A stretch of DNA of 64,000 nucleotides from contig OZ037906.1 of assembly GCA_964035575.1 (NCBI GenBank), positions 558,001 to 622,000 on the forward strand, written 5' to 3'. This document shows positions 1 to 9,766 of the stretch, in pieces. Below the pieces are notes generated by a model. That model ran no database searches and was not told the origin of the DNA. It worked only from the letters and a program-made list of their open reading frames with translations. Source of the DNA: Rhynchopus sp. YZ270_cl-10 (taxonomy: Eukaryota > Euglenozoa > Diplonemea > Diplonemida > Diplonemidae). A program made the translations under genes and the position numbers. The first letter of the stretch is position 1. The number at the start of each line of letters is the position of its first letter.

Positions 1-3000
1 ACACGCTCCCAAAAGCCCTCCACATGGCCTTCTACGATCTCTGTTGCAGGTTTGGACGCTACGCGGTCTTCCACATCCGTCTCGATGTCATCCTTGCGTG
101 TGGCAAAGTAGGTGTGTGGGGGGATAGGTGTGAACACAATGGTGCGCTTTGCTGCACCCAGGAACGTCGCCCTGGAGTAGATCGCCCTAGACAGCCCGTC
201 CATGTGGTGGATAAGGTGGAATGCAGGGATTTCTTGGATCTGTGCTTCACGGTTGACCTTCGCTTTGCGTAGTTTGGTGGCAAGGACGGCGTCGATGGCG
301 TCCTGGCTGTCGGATGTTGCGTCGGATGGGGCAACCTCGCGCACCTTGGCAGTGTACATCTTGGATGAGCTTTGGTGCTTTGAGGTGAGTGCCTTCACAC
401 GGTCTTCTAGTTCGCAGACAGCGGTTTCAAGACGACGTTCTGCCTCGAGAGAGCCTGCGATGCAGACGTTGACGCCGCCCTTGGCTGCAGAGAGCGCCTC
501 GTTGAGGCATTTGAGGAAGGTGAGGTCCTGGTGGTTGTAGTCGTACGCCTTGTCGTAGGACGCAAGCTCGTCGAGGATTGTCTGCTGTTCACGCTCGCGC
601 GCATCGCTGACAGCCTTGCGTTGCTGGTCGACAACGTCTGCCGCAGACTTCTCCATCGCACGAATCGCCTCTGTGTTCTTCGCAACCTCCTCCGGGCTGA
701 GCAGACCACCGTTCTCAAAGGTCCTGCAGTGCTCCGCAAGGTAGCGCTCGCCTTCACGCTCGAGGGCAGCCTTGGCCTTCACGAGGAGGGTGTCGAGCTT
801 TGCGGTGGTTGTCTTGGCACGCTTGCGGAGGGATGCGTAGTCCGCCTCCGTCGCCTTCCTGTTCACAACGATTGCGGGCAGGTTGGTGACCGCAGGCAGC
901 TGTGCCTCATGCGCCTTGAGCTGCTGTACTTCCTTCTCAAAGCCGGACTCATGGTTCTCAAGCGACACCTTCACCGCATCGACGCTGTTTGTGAAGCGCT
1001 CACCGATCCAAGAGAATTCACGCAGTTTTAACTCCTCAGATTCGACAAGCTCACGCATGCGGGTGTCAAACTCTTGCGAAGCAAGGGAAGGCATGCGGCG
1101 CTGGTGTTGCCGGAGACGTTCGCTTAGCCACAGCTCCAGGGCAGCACTGCGTTCTGTGCAGCAGGCAACAACGGAGGCACGGAGGGAGGCGACGAAGCTG
1201 TGCAGCCAGTCCACAAGAACGCTTTGGAGGTGGGTGAGGATCAGCTCGGTCGATGCGTTGAGCTTGAAGACGTCGACCTTGAGCAGGTCTGTATGCTTCT
1301 CAACACGACGCACCATGTCTGCCTCTCCACTGTCCGCTGCCTCCACCGGGGCTGCCTCCTCCTCCACGGGCACTACCTCCTTCCCCTTCTTCCCTGCCGG
1401 AGGCTTACCCTTTGGAACCGACTCAGGCGACTCCTGCACCACTGCCTGCACACCCCACACTATCTTCGCCGGGGCCGGCTCCGTCGGAACTGGACGGGGA
1501 TGCGGATCCTCCTGCCCAAACAAAATCTCGGTCACCGGCTTTGCCTGCAAGAAGTGCAGGCCCTCGGTAGTCTTCACCAAGGTGAGCCCCTCTGCAGAGG
1601 TAGCCTCGGTGGCGTCACCTTCTGCAGAAAAGCCTTCTTTTGGAACAGGGCAGCCGTCCACTATGGTGCAAGGAATGATGCAGAGCGACTCGGCAAGCTG
1701 CTTCTCGAGGGTGGCAGCAGCGTCGTCGACCTCTGCCTGCAAGGCACGGAGCGACTTCTCCTTCTTCTTCTTCACATCGCAGTATAGTACTTCTATCGCA
1801 CAAAGCACCTGCAGTGCGTCCTTGTAGCGTTCTGTCGCATGGTGCTTGTCGGGTGCACGTTGTAGGTCGTTGACAAGGCCTGCAAAGGAGGCCTCCCGTT
1901 GTGCATGGTTGTCCACAAAGTCCAGCTCAAGGATGAGGTACTGCTCCATGTAGTTTGTTACCGTTGTGTGCAGCGTGGTTGCAGCCTTGCAGAGATACCC
2001 CTCGGCCCCTGCCATGATCGCGAGGAGAGAGGTAGGGGACGCAAGGAGACACCGTGTCACATCGTACGTCTGCTTCTGCAGCAGCTGTTCCAACACCCTG
2101 AGGAACACCCCGGAGTCGCGCTTGAACGTTGCGAACTGCGTCTCCACCATCGAGAGCGAGCGCCGCTTCAGAGCTTCAAAGTCTGAGTCTTCATTTTCAT
2201 TTGACGCAGTGAGTTCGACCCGCTTGGTGGGTTCCTGGTAATACCGCAGAACGTTGCTGCAAAGATGCTCTGTCTGCTTGATAAGCGCATCACACTCCGC
2301 GATGTCGGCCGCAAGCAGTCCTGTATCCTCCATGCCATGCGCGACACCACATGAATCAAGCAGACTGCGTACAGTCACCACATCTGCTTCAGTGATCTGC
2401 CCCTCGCTCATATTGAACTGATGTACCGCCAGCGCGCACTCAGCCTTGGCAACGTCTGCGTTGACCATGCCACTCCACGCATCCGATGAGTACACAGAGA
2501 ACGTCTCAATGGTGCCCCACTGACAGACCTCACGACGGACATCCAGGTAACTCAAGGTGCTGGTGGTAGTGTTGCCATCTGTGGTGGTGGTCACCCCGAC
2601 ACCATTGTTCTCTGCGAGGGGAGTCAGTACTAGGGTTGTCCCTCTGCAGTCAGTGAGATGAACTTCACCTCGATTCGGCTTGCGGCCTGGGAGAGGGAAG
2701 GTGGGTGCGAAGTCAACAATCGCGTTGAGGTCTGCCTGCAGAATGGTGGAGTCGTTGGCAGCACGCAGGTTGAGGAGCGACTCTTGGTAGATTGCCTTCG
2801 AGAGCGCCTCTGCCTGCACTGCCTGCAGACGTGTCGTGAAGAGGTGTGTTGCGTTCTTCCACTGCTCCATGAGGTACTGATACGAAGGGATCTTCGACCT
2901 ATGCCCTGCATCCACAACGCAGGACAGCTGCAAGGACTCCCTCGTAGGCTGCCTAGGGGGCAGCCAATGCTCCATCCAGCCGCCACGTTGCATGCCACCA

Positions 3001-4133
3001 GGGAGTGGCCATGCAGACTCTGCGTCTTGCTTGCCATGAGAGAGAGTTGATACCAACGAAAACATCGACACAAGACTGGCCTGCACCATCCCCGACAGCC
3101 CAGAAGGCGCACACCCCTGGAATTTGCTTCCTATCATAGTGCTGTTCTGCTGACGCAAGGAGACCGCCCGAAGCGCTGCCTCCACACTGTCAAGAAGGCC
3201 TGCAGGGGTTTCTTCCGTACTGCGCTTCTCTTTGATGGCCATCCATAGGTCGGTGCCAAGAATGTCGCAGAAAAATCCGTTTAGGATCTCACCACGTTCT
3301 TGTGGGTCGGTGTAGGTTTGGCTAGACATTCTTGCGTCAAGCCATTTGAGGCAGGAGGACGCCATTGCATTGAGCGTTTTGCTCCAGTAGCTTCCAAAAA
3401 CGTTGACCAGCTTTTCCTCCAACTCGGTTTCGCGTTTGTGGAGACGTCCGATGAGATCGGAGATGGCTCTGCTGTTTGCGGCCATGGAAACGTTGATATC
3501 AGTCCCCTTCTCTTGGATCAAGACCACACAACGCTTTTCATCCGCCCACCCAACACTCCTCAAGGCCTGTATCATCGAACCTAATAAATGCTCTAAACGC
3601 TGTCTCCTCTGAGAGACATCTCGGTCCACATCCTTCGTAAACTTCACAAGACATTCCAACCTCGACTTTGTACTGCTTATGACAGAACGATAAATCGTAT
3701 ACAACTGATATTTTGCCGAAAGAATCCGGTTCAATGTTAGTCTATAAGGTGAAGGAGTGTCGGAGCTTGATATGGTAGCGCTGGTTGGGTGGAGATCTGC
3801 GTCAGGAAGATATTCTTGGAGGGTAGGAAGCACGGCTTGTGTAGGATCGGGGTGTTTGTGTTCGATGAAGAGGTCGCCGTTCATAACCTGTGTGAGGATT
3901 TCTTCGCAGCGGGTGGTTGTCTCTTCGTCAGTCTGCTTGGCAGAAAGCACCAAATCGCGTTTGAGGTCGTTGCACAAAGCCAGCATCGTGCCCTCAGCTT
4001 CAATAGAGTCCTTGCGGATCTTCTGTTCATACTCCGTCATGATACGGTCATGTGAGATTTTTCTTTTCTGCAAAGCATTTACCGCAACCGCGTTCTGTTC
4101 TCCCAACGCGCCACCTTCAGACACCTCTGTCAT
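1..4133 (-). CDS. very large helical/coiled-coil protein, C-terminus beyond the window
   Basis: I read the minus strand from an ATG at 4133 to base 1 and found one frame open throughout, at least 1377 codons with no stop. Because it runs off the edge it is easily missed, and plus-strand shadow frames cover it. The product is rich in charged helices. It has a Pro/Lys/Glu-rich hinge at about residues 870-935 (text such as KGKPPAGKKGKEVVPVEEE), then a long helical region with segments such as LELWLSERLRQHQRR and KALEREGERYLAEHC-like heptads. There is no signal peptide or membrane segment and no intron in the visible part. Size, helical make-up and a mid-protein low-complexity hinge recall the cilium-associated CCDC180 (DUF4455/DUF4456) proteins, but that is a weak inference. 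That it is a gene is well supported; its function is not. Confidence 0.8.
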   Translation of the reverse strand, partial: MTEVSEGGALGEQNAVAVNALQKRKISHDRIMTEYEQKIRKDSIEAEGTMLALCNDLKRDLVLSAKQTDEETTTRCEEILTQVMNGDLFIEHKHPDPTQAVLPTLQEYLPDADLHPTSATISSSDTPSPYRLTLNRILSAKYQLYTIYRSVISSTKSRLECLVKFTKDVDRDVSQRRQRLEHLLGSMIQALRSVGWADEKRCVVLIQEKGTDINVSMAANSRAISDLIGRLHKRETELEEKLVNVFGSYWSKTLNAMASSCLKWLDARMSSQTYTDPQERGEILNGFFCDILGTDLWMAIKEKRSTEETPAGLLDSVEAALRAVSLRQQNSTMIGSKFQGCAPSGLSGMVQASLVSMFSLVSTLSHGKQDAESAWPLPGGMQRGGWMEHWLPPRQPTRESLQLSCVVDAGHRSKIPSYQYLMEQWKNATHLFTTRLQAVQAEALSKAIYQESLLNLRAANDSTILQADLNAIVDFAPTFPLPGRKPNRGEVHLTDCRGTTLVLTPLAENNGVGVTTTTDGNTTTSTLSYLDVRREVCQWGTIETFSVYSSDAWSGMVNADVAKAECALAVHQFNMSEGQITEADVVTVRSLLDSCGVAHGMEDTGLLAADIAECDALIKQTEHLCSNVLRYYQEPTKRVELTASNENEDSDFEALKRRSLSMVETQFATFKRDSGVFLRVLEQLLQKQTYDVTRCLLASPTSLLAIMAGAEGYLCKAATTLHTTVTNYMEQYLILELDFVDNHAQREASFAGLVNDLQRAPDKHHATERYKDALQVLCAIEVLYCDVKKKKEKSLRALQAEVDDAAATLEKQLAESLCIIPCTIVDGCPVPKEGFSAEGDATEATSAEGLTLVKTTEGLHFLQAKPVTEILFGQEDPHPRPVPTEPAPAKIVWGVQAVVQESPESVPKGKPPAGKKGKEVVPVEEEAAPVEAADSGEADMVRRVEKHTDLLKVDVFKLNASTELILTHLQSVLVDWLHSFVASLRASVVACCTERSAALELWLSERLRQHQRRMPSLASQEFDTRMRELVESEELKLREFSWIGERFTNSVDAVKVSLENHESGFEKEVQQLKAHEAQLPAVTNLPAIVVNRKATEADYASLRKRAKTTTAKLDTLLVKAKAALEREGERYLAEHCRTFENGGLLSPEEVAKNTEAIRAMEKSAADVVDQQRKAVSDAREREQQTILDELASYDKAYDYNHQDLTFLKCLNEALSAAKGGVNVCIAGSLEAERRLETAVCELEDRVKALTSKHQSSSKMYTAKVREVAPSDATSDSQDAIDAVLATKLRKAKVNREAQIQEIPAFHLIHHMDGLSRAIYSRATFLGAAKRTIVFTPIPPHTYFATRKDDIETDVEDRVASKPATEIVEGHVEGFWER

Positions 4134-4556
4134 CGAAATATGTGAATTTTGTTATTTTTTTTTCCTGTATTTTTGTGAGGGAAGAAGGGTTGTGATTTGA
4201 CGACCCATATTGCGTACGTAGTGCGTAGTTGTCGCGTACTTCGTTTTTTTGCATTTCTGGGAGTACCAAAAAGTGTGAAAAGATGAGAAAAAGGTAGGTA
4301 CAGAGATATGAACCCCAACCTCTTTGTGACCAGACGCCTCATGAAAATATTGGGGTACACCGAAGAGAGAGGAGGGGGAAATTAAAAAAATCCGTTATTT
4401 TTTCTGAACTACCCCCGGCTTCATCCTCGCTAGGCTTAGATTGTCCGCCAGTGATTCGTGGAATCTTTTTTTTGTTTTTTTTTATGTTTGCTTTTTTTAT
4501 GCATTTTTTTTTGCTTTCACTCGCTTTGGGGCAAGGAGAAAGGGTATACGAGGTTC
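4134..4556. other. spacer between the large helical gene and ribosomal P1
   Basis: No open frame with coding character was seen. It holds the divergently read 5' side of the large gene, T-rich stretches around 4470-4515, and a diverged copy of the dispersed tRNA-like hairpin motif at about 4303-4335 (minus). Confidence 0.6.
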
Positions 4557-4607
4557 TTAGTCGAACAGTCCGAAGTCACCCATGTCCTCGTCGGACTCCT
4601 CTGCGGG

Positions 4608-4638
<31 letters not shown>

Positions 4639-5813
4639 GCGGGGGCAGCGTCGCCAGCGGGGGCAGCGCCACCACCTCCTCCTCCGACGGAGAGCTGTGT
4701 GGTGGGGTGGGGGTGTTTGAAATCAATAAAACCGTAATTCCGAATATATTTCCCAGCTGTGGTTGCACTACAACCCACCAAGCTTGCAAATATGTAAAAG
4801 AAAAAAAATAGGGCTTGCAACTACAAAGCCCTCTCGTGACAGTAGCTTTGGTGTGACTACAACACCGGGGGGTGGATACGAAACCGTGCTCTCTATATCA
4901 ACTAGAGCAGACGGAGTAAAAAGCTTCCCCTGACTATGGTTGTGGTGTAGGGTTCATTCCCAGATACATCCCGGATGTGGGTTTATTAGAAAGCTTTGAT
5001 TTAGAAGAATTCAACAAACAGCGTGGCGTTGCGTTTAGCTCTTCTCCACACATTGTGAATGAAATCATTTGGGACAAAAAACGTGGTTGTCCGCCTGAAT
5101 CAAAATCTGCGAGGGTTGGGAGATTATACAACACATACGTTTCCGAGGAGCTCGTCGAGGTTAGCCTTGGCGAGGAGGGTCTCGAAGGTGGCTGCCTGGG
5201 AGGCCTTCACGGTGACACCACCGGCCTGTATAGGGTGTTATGTGGTGCGTGGTGTGGTTGTGGTAATATGTGTATCAACTAACTAGTTCGAATATGGTGC
5301 CGATATACAGCTTAAAGTGCAAACGTCTTACAGACAGATATCACCGAACGCACTGAAAAACGCCTTGTTACAGTAAACACTCTAATTAATAAGCATCTAA
5401 TTCGTGAAATAGAGGCCGTACTGTATGGTGCATGACCAGAATACTGGGGAGTGTTACCCATAACTCTCCTGGTCCTGCACTCCATTTCGCTAACATTTGA
5501 TGTGTCCTCTACTTCTAATCAAAAAAAAAAAGGAGTCTAAAAGATGAACCTCAACCTCGTATGCTTAGTCACCTTAGTACAATCGATGTTGTACTAAGGT
5601 TGTTGGTTGCACTATCCGGATGACATTACCATCAATACAAATGTGACGTTGATCGTGCAAACGCCTCTGGGACGCAGGCACTGACACTCTGTGGGTTATC
5701 GAAATATAAAAAAATACCTTGGCGGCAGCGGTCAGGTTGGCGGCGGACTTGTCAACACCACAGTCCTGGCAGATGAGTGCCGCGAGCATGCATGCCTGGG
5801 ATGCCTTCTGCAT
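4557..5813 (-). CDS. RPLP1: 60S acidic ribosomal protein P1, three exons
   Basis: P1 is a stalk protein of the large ribosomal subunit that recruits translation GTPases to the ribosome. Exons, all in phase 0: 5718-5813 (starts MQKASQACMLAALICQDC), 5139-5225 (VKASQAATFETLLAKANL) and 4557-4694 (LSVGGGG, an Ala/Pro-rich hinge, then the diagnostic tail ESDEDMGDFGLFD). The predicted length is 106 residues, normal for P1. Both introns have minus-strand GT donors (GTATTT, GTATGT) and CAG acceptors. Intron 1 (5226-5717) carries one copy of each of the two dispersed hairpin motifs described below. The N-terminus is a few residues shorter than usual, so a tiny 5' exon is possible. The C-terminal signature makes the family certain; P1 is preferred over P2 because of the CMLAALICQD helix. 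Confidence 0.88.
5543..5577 (-). repeat. dispersed tRNA-like hairpin motif (motif 1) copy
   Basis: Minus-strand reading has GTGACTAAGC, then CGAGG and GGTTCATCTT. It matches the copies at 6223, 11609, 43773 and 55721. It lies in intron 1 of the P1 gene. Confidence 0.6.
5654..5683 (-). repeat. dispersed motif 2 copy (CAG-TGCCTGCGTCCCAGAGG)
   Basis: Minus-strand reading is CAGTGCCTGCGTCCCAGAGG followed by CGTTTGCACG. AGTGC and GCAC at the two ends can pair. It lies in intron 1 of the P1 gene, upstream of the motif 1 copy at 5543. Confidence 0.6.
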
Positions 5814-6615
5814 TTTAACTGAGTTTTGTCTTGTGAAGGGAGTTAGGCTGGAAATGGATGAGTGGTGTTGTGATGGGGAGTTAGTGTTAGGAAGAGGGGG
5901 GAAAGCTGTGCATCCACAAACGATGCTAATATTGGGTAAGACGCCTGGGTTCCGTTCATTTGACAACCCGCAAGCGCTGTCACATAATTTTTTTTTGGAA
6001 AATAATCATTGGAATAAAAACAAAAGAGGTGGGGAGTAGCGCGCACATTGCGTTCTGTTTCTTCCTATAAACTGACACTAATCTGACGAGAAAAAAAAGG
6101 TAAAAAATGGCAAAAGGAAAAAGACAAAAGGAAAATAACCAACGCTCCTCTTGACTATAAAGAAGCGCAAAAAAAAAAAAGGAATCGGCTAGTAGGGGAA
6201 TGGGAAAAAAAAGAAAGAAAAGTTTATAAGATGATCATAAGCCTCTCGTGCTTAGTCATCTTTAAAAAAATACCCACAAAAGAAACTCCTTATAGGATTT
6301 ACCAATTATAATTGTGTTATTTTTTTGTGGTTCCTGCATTTTTTTCTTCTTCTTCATTTTCTGTGTGTATATTCGGGAGCGCCCCCCGCTCCCTGCTTGT
6401 GGTTTTTTTTCCCTTCTTTGATCAATATTTTTTTCCCCGGAAAACCCAAGCAGGGGGATACTTTAAAAGAATACACTGATATGAGGCTAGAGAACTACGA
6501 GGAGGGGTTTTTTTATTGACACAAAAAAATTGTGTCTATTTATTTTCCCCCCTTCTCCGCAGTTTTTTCATTACTATTTGCTTTGTTGCTGTTTTTTTTT
6601 CATGGCAGGGGGGGT
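5814..6615. other. A/T-rich spacer with a motif 1 hairpin
   Basis: No convincing gene. It contains several A and T homopolymers and a hairpin copy of motif 1 at 6223-6265. Short open frames on either strand are translations of homopolymer-rich DNA. Confidence 0.6.
6223..6265 (-). repeat. dispersed tRNA-like hairpin motif (motif 1) copy
   Basis: Arms AAGATGATCATAAGC and GCTTAGTCATCTT are nearly complementary around a CTCGT loop. It is one of the two clearest hairpin forms of the motif. Confidence 0.65.
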
Positions 6616-7383
6616 TCATGCTGAAGACTTCTTCTTCTTGGTGACGACCTTCTTCTTCTTGCCACCGTTTAGCACGACTCCGGTTGCTGTGGTTGTCACG
6701 GGTGTTGCTGTCTTGCGTCTGTTGGCGGCAATCAATGCTGCGCGCGCTGCGTCACACTTAACATCACCAAGGTCCTTGTCAAAGTTCTCGTAAATGTCGT
6801 ACGATGTTGCGGTACCAATACGGTATTTCCTTTTTTTCTTCAGGTCGTGACGCATTCTTTGCAGCTTACCACAGACCATATGCCCTCTCTGCTGGTCCTG
6901 TTGGTGATGGTCATTTTTGTTGTATCGAAAATCTCCTAAGACCCTATTTGGGTCTAGGGTCTGTACTCAATGTTGGCCGGAGCCTTTGTGTTGGTTTATT
7001 TTATGTTGAATAATTAAATGAATTATCTTGTCGCAGCTACACTAAATCAACAGATTATAAACGATATTTTGAGAAATTGGGTGTTTTTTTTATAGCATGA
7101 AACTAAAACGGAGGGTTGCATAATACTGATGTAGTCTTTGTGACAAAAGGGGGAGTTTGAAAAATGTTTTTTTGTTTGAAAACTTGGTTGTATTAGTGTA
7201 GACACCCGAGGATGAGCTCCACTATATTTGTTTGTTGAACACGACGCAGTTAACAAAAAAAAGGGGGGGAGAAAGGAGAAGTGGCATGCATACCGTGTAC
7301 TTTTTAGGGGTTGTTCCCGTCTCCTTCAACTCAACTGCCTGATCCTTCCTCTTCTTCAAACGCCTCATCGTTTTTGAGACCAT
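6616..7383 (-). CDS. small lysine-rich basic protein, two exons
   Basis: Exon 1 is 7294-7383 (30 codons, MVSKTMRRLKKRKDQAVELK...KKYT) and exon 2 is 6616-6897 (93 residues plus stop). Donor CACG|GTATGC and acceptor CAACAG|GACC join in phase 0 across a 396 bp intron and give 123 residues. The protein is strongly basic, with KKKRKYRIGTATSYDIYENF in the middle and a KKKKVVTKKKKSSA tail. This suggests a nucleolar or ribosome-associated protein. I do not recognise the family. The consistent phase and conserved-looking core argue that it is a real gene. An extra 5' exon cannot be excluded. Confidence 0.6.
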
Positions 7384-8588
7384 TTTATTTGGTGTTTTTT
7401 GCTTTTGTGTAGAGCTAATAAGTTTGATAAAATTGGATTTGTATTGCATAAATTTATTCGGGAAGTTAAAACAAAGGTTGGTGCATATTTGGGGAGGGGA
7501 TGTATTTGGGTGATCTATGATCGTCTCCGTGAGACACGTAACAGGCTGTGAGAGCTTGTGAAAAAAAAAAACTCTCCCCGTTCATAGATCACCCAGTATT
7601 ATGCAAAACGTCAAAAAAAAAAAAAAATCTTTTTCTTTTTGGTCTGTATTTTCTTAATCAGTATCTGACCTCCAATGAGGAACAACGAGGGGAGGGGAAG
7701 GGGCCTCTTCTCCCCCCTTTTTTTTTTCAGGCTTTTTGGGATTCGGGGTTTTTTGGATGATGGGGTAATATTTAGAAATATTACCCACACCCACACTTCC
7801 CTACACCCATTCTCGAGAATAAAAAAAAAAGAAGAGTTTTTGGGCCATGACACTGGCATCAGCCAGAGAAGGGGTCCCATTTCGCACACAAGTAGTGGTG
7901 CCGAAGTCAACACTATCCAGTGCTTGGGGGGGAAAGCCACAACTGCAATGATGTGTGGAACCATTCGTCCATACACCCCCACCCGCGCTGAAGTACTTTT
8001 ACTTTTGTAAAGAGTTTCTTGCGCTTTTTTTTTGTTTGTTTTTGTTTGCAAGTGACTATTTCATAATTGCTGCCCTATTTTGCAAGCAATTTTACACATA
8101 AAAACAGAAGTCGCCTCCCCCCCTGTTCCTTCAGCACTCCCATAACCTTTTTTATTTTTGCTTTTTTTGTTGTTGTCTTGTTTTGTCTTTTTCAACAGGT
8201 GCGTTTTGTTTGTTTGCTCTTGTATTCTTTCCCAGATGCGATTCCAGTATATTTTCCATTTTATTTTTCTTTTATCTTGCGCTTTTTAGTTTCCCTTTGC
8301 TGTGTTTGTTTTCTTTTCTTTTTTTTTTGAAATACAGGACCCGAGACTCCCCTTCCTCCGCATCTTATAAATATCGTTTCGCTTTTTTTTGTTATTTTTT
8401 GCTTTTCTTTTTGCTTTTTTTTACCCCTGAAAACACACAACAGCTTTACCTATTTTTTTGTTTTGTTTTGTTTTGTTTTTTTTTGTTTCTCTTTGTTATT
8501 CAATGTTGCTTTGTTTTGCTTATTTGATCAAATGCGCCTTTCTTCTTTCTTTCTTTGAAACAAACAAAACACCACACACGTTCGACAC
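7384..8588. other. T-rich spacer with a 13 bp inverted repeat
   Basis: No gene supported. GGGTGATCTATGA at 7508-7520 is repeated exactly inverted at 7582-7594, enclosing 61 bp. From about 8040 to 8580 the plus strand is mostly T runs and CTTTT words, lying just past the 3' end of the PRPP-like gene. Confidence 0.55.
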
Positions 8589-9596
8589 TCAGATATCCTT
8601 CAAGATAACGGGTGTCAGATCTATCACTTCAAACTTGCCCCCGGTTCTGGGAAGCTGTGCCTTGGCGGGACGGTAGGAGTTTGTGAGGTAGACTTTGTGG
8701 AGATCGTCGCTGGACTGCAGATCGGAAATGTCTGTGTCAGAGGCCGGCACTGCGTGGGTGCAGAAGAGGGACACAGAGAGGGCTCCCTGTGCCTTCAGCT
8801 TCTGTGCAATGGCAATGGGCGAGTCTGCCTTGTGCATAACAGTGTCAACAAGGAGAACGTGCTTCCCTGCCGGAGACCCCTCCATAATCTCAGGTGTCTT
8901 ACGGCTCGACAGCACATCGCTCTTTGTTTCCAAACGCACCACATTGTACTTCCCCTTCACAGCCCCACGGTACCTTGTGTGTGTGTCGTTCGACGCAAAC
9001 GCAACACAGTCAAAGTGTTTCGACTTGACCAGTTCCGACACCAGCGGTGCAGTGTTGTAGATGCTTGCCTTTGCAGACCCGGAGATTTGGATGTTAGTGT
9101 CGTAGGAGACGATGCGGTGGGGGCGGCCGCATGTGGGGAGGTTGGAGAGGAGCCGTGCCGAGGGCGACGCATCACCCGCAACAGTGCCGGGCATGTACGG
9201 TGCGACGATGGTCATGCTGTTGATCACAGAGTCGCAGAGAGAGTACAGTGCCGTGTATTGTGCGAGCAGACTTGCGCTGTCGCCGAAGGACGCAAGGAAG
9301 AGCACGTCCTCGTTTGTCACATCGTTGTCCTGGATACCCTGCACCTTCACATCGCTGCTGCCGTCCGCCCGCTGGTTCCATGTGATTGGCAGGTATCTGT
9401 GTTTGCCCGGCTCTTGCCTCACCAATTTCAGAGCAAGCTCCTCCATACCCGGTCCTGCGTAGATGATGTACCGTGTGTTCTCCTTCGCGTACACGTACAT
9501 GTACCCGGCACTACCGGTGAACGCTGCTGCTGCTCCAATACCCACCTTCACTCCGTTGCGCAGGGCCGCAGAGAACATCTTACTTTTCTTTTCCAC
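8589..9596 (-). CDS. membrane-anchored PRPP-synthetase-like protein (degenerate PRPP loop)
   Basis: This is 335 residues with the layout of ribose-phosphate pyrophosphokinase-fold proteins. An N-terminal domain with a repeat-like PRT fold contains CGRPHRIVSYDTN, which corresponds to the RVxxxDxH region. A C-terminal phosphoribosyltransferase fold ends its central strand in HVLLVDTVMHKADSP, where active enzymes have VLVDDxxxTGGT. The second acidic residue and the TG of the PRPP loop are therefore absent, so catalytic PRPP synthesis looks unlikely; a regulatory or structural paralogue is an inference. Residues about 13-35 (VGIGAAAAFTGSAGYMYVY) form a hydrophobic segment, suggesting a membrane anchor or organelle-targeting region. 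Starts at residue 1 or 7 are both possible. No introns. Confidence 0.7.
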   Translation of the reverse strand: MEKKSKMFSAALRNGVKVGIGAAAAFTGSAGYMYVYAKENTRYIIYAGPGMEELALKLVRQEPGKHRYLPITWNQRADGSSDVKVQGIQDNDVTNEDVLFLASFGDSASLLAQYTALYSLCDSVINSMTIVAPYMPGTVAGDASPSARLLSNLPTCGRPHRIVSYDTNIQISGSAKASIYNTAPLVSELVKSKHFDCVAFASNDTHTRYRGAVKGKYNVVRLETKSDVLSSRKTPEIMEGSPAGKHVLLVDTVMHKADSPIAIAQKLKAQGALSVSLFCTHAVPASDTDISDLQSSDDLHKVYLTNSYRPAKAQLPRTGGKFEVIDLTPVILKDI

Positions 9597-9766
9597 TCCA
9601 ACGTTACACTATAGAGATGAGGGATGGGGGGGAATGGATAGGGGGAGATAGGGGAGAGAGATACAAAACAAAAGCATTCACTTTATCGTTATTAACTGGC
9701 ACAATGCTACAAATACCTCGACCCCCTTGGAAAAGGGCAAACGAGGTCTCCCCCCACACACCCCCT

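Noticed and set aside
531-2241. Long plus-strand frames over the left-end gene (531-1031, 883-1827, 1899-2186)
   Set aside because: They are shadows of the minus-strand frame, with biased composition and no coherent protein, while the minus frame is open for over 4.1 kb.
4855-4925. tRNA-like sequence on minus (GGTTTCGTATCC)
   Set aside because: A B-box-like word is present, but no acceptor or anticodon arms can be formed.
8067-8676. Hydrophobic plus frames rich in Phe and Leu
   Set aside because: They are translations of T-rich spacer DNA beyond the PRPP-like gene's 3' end.
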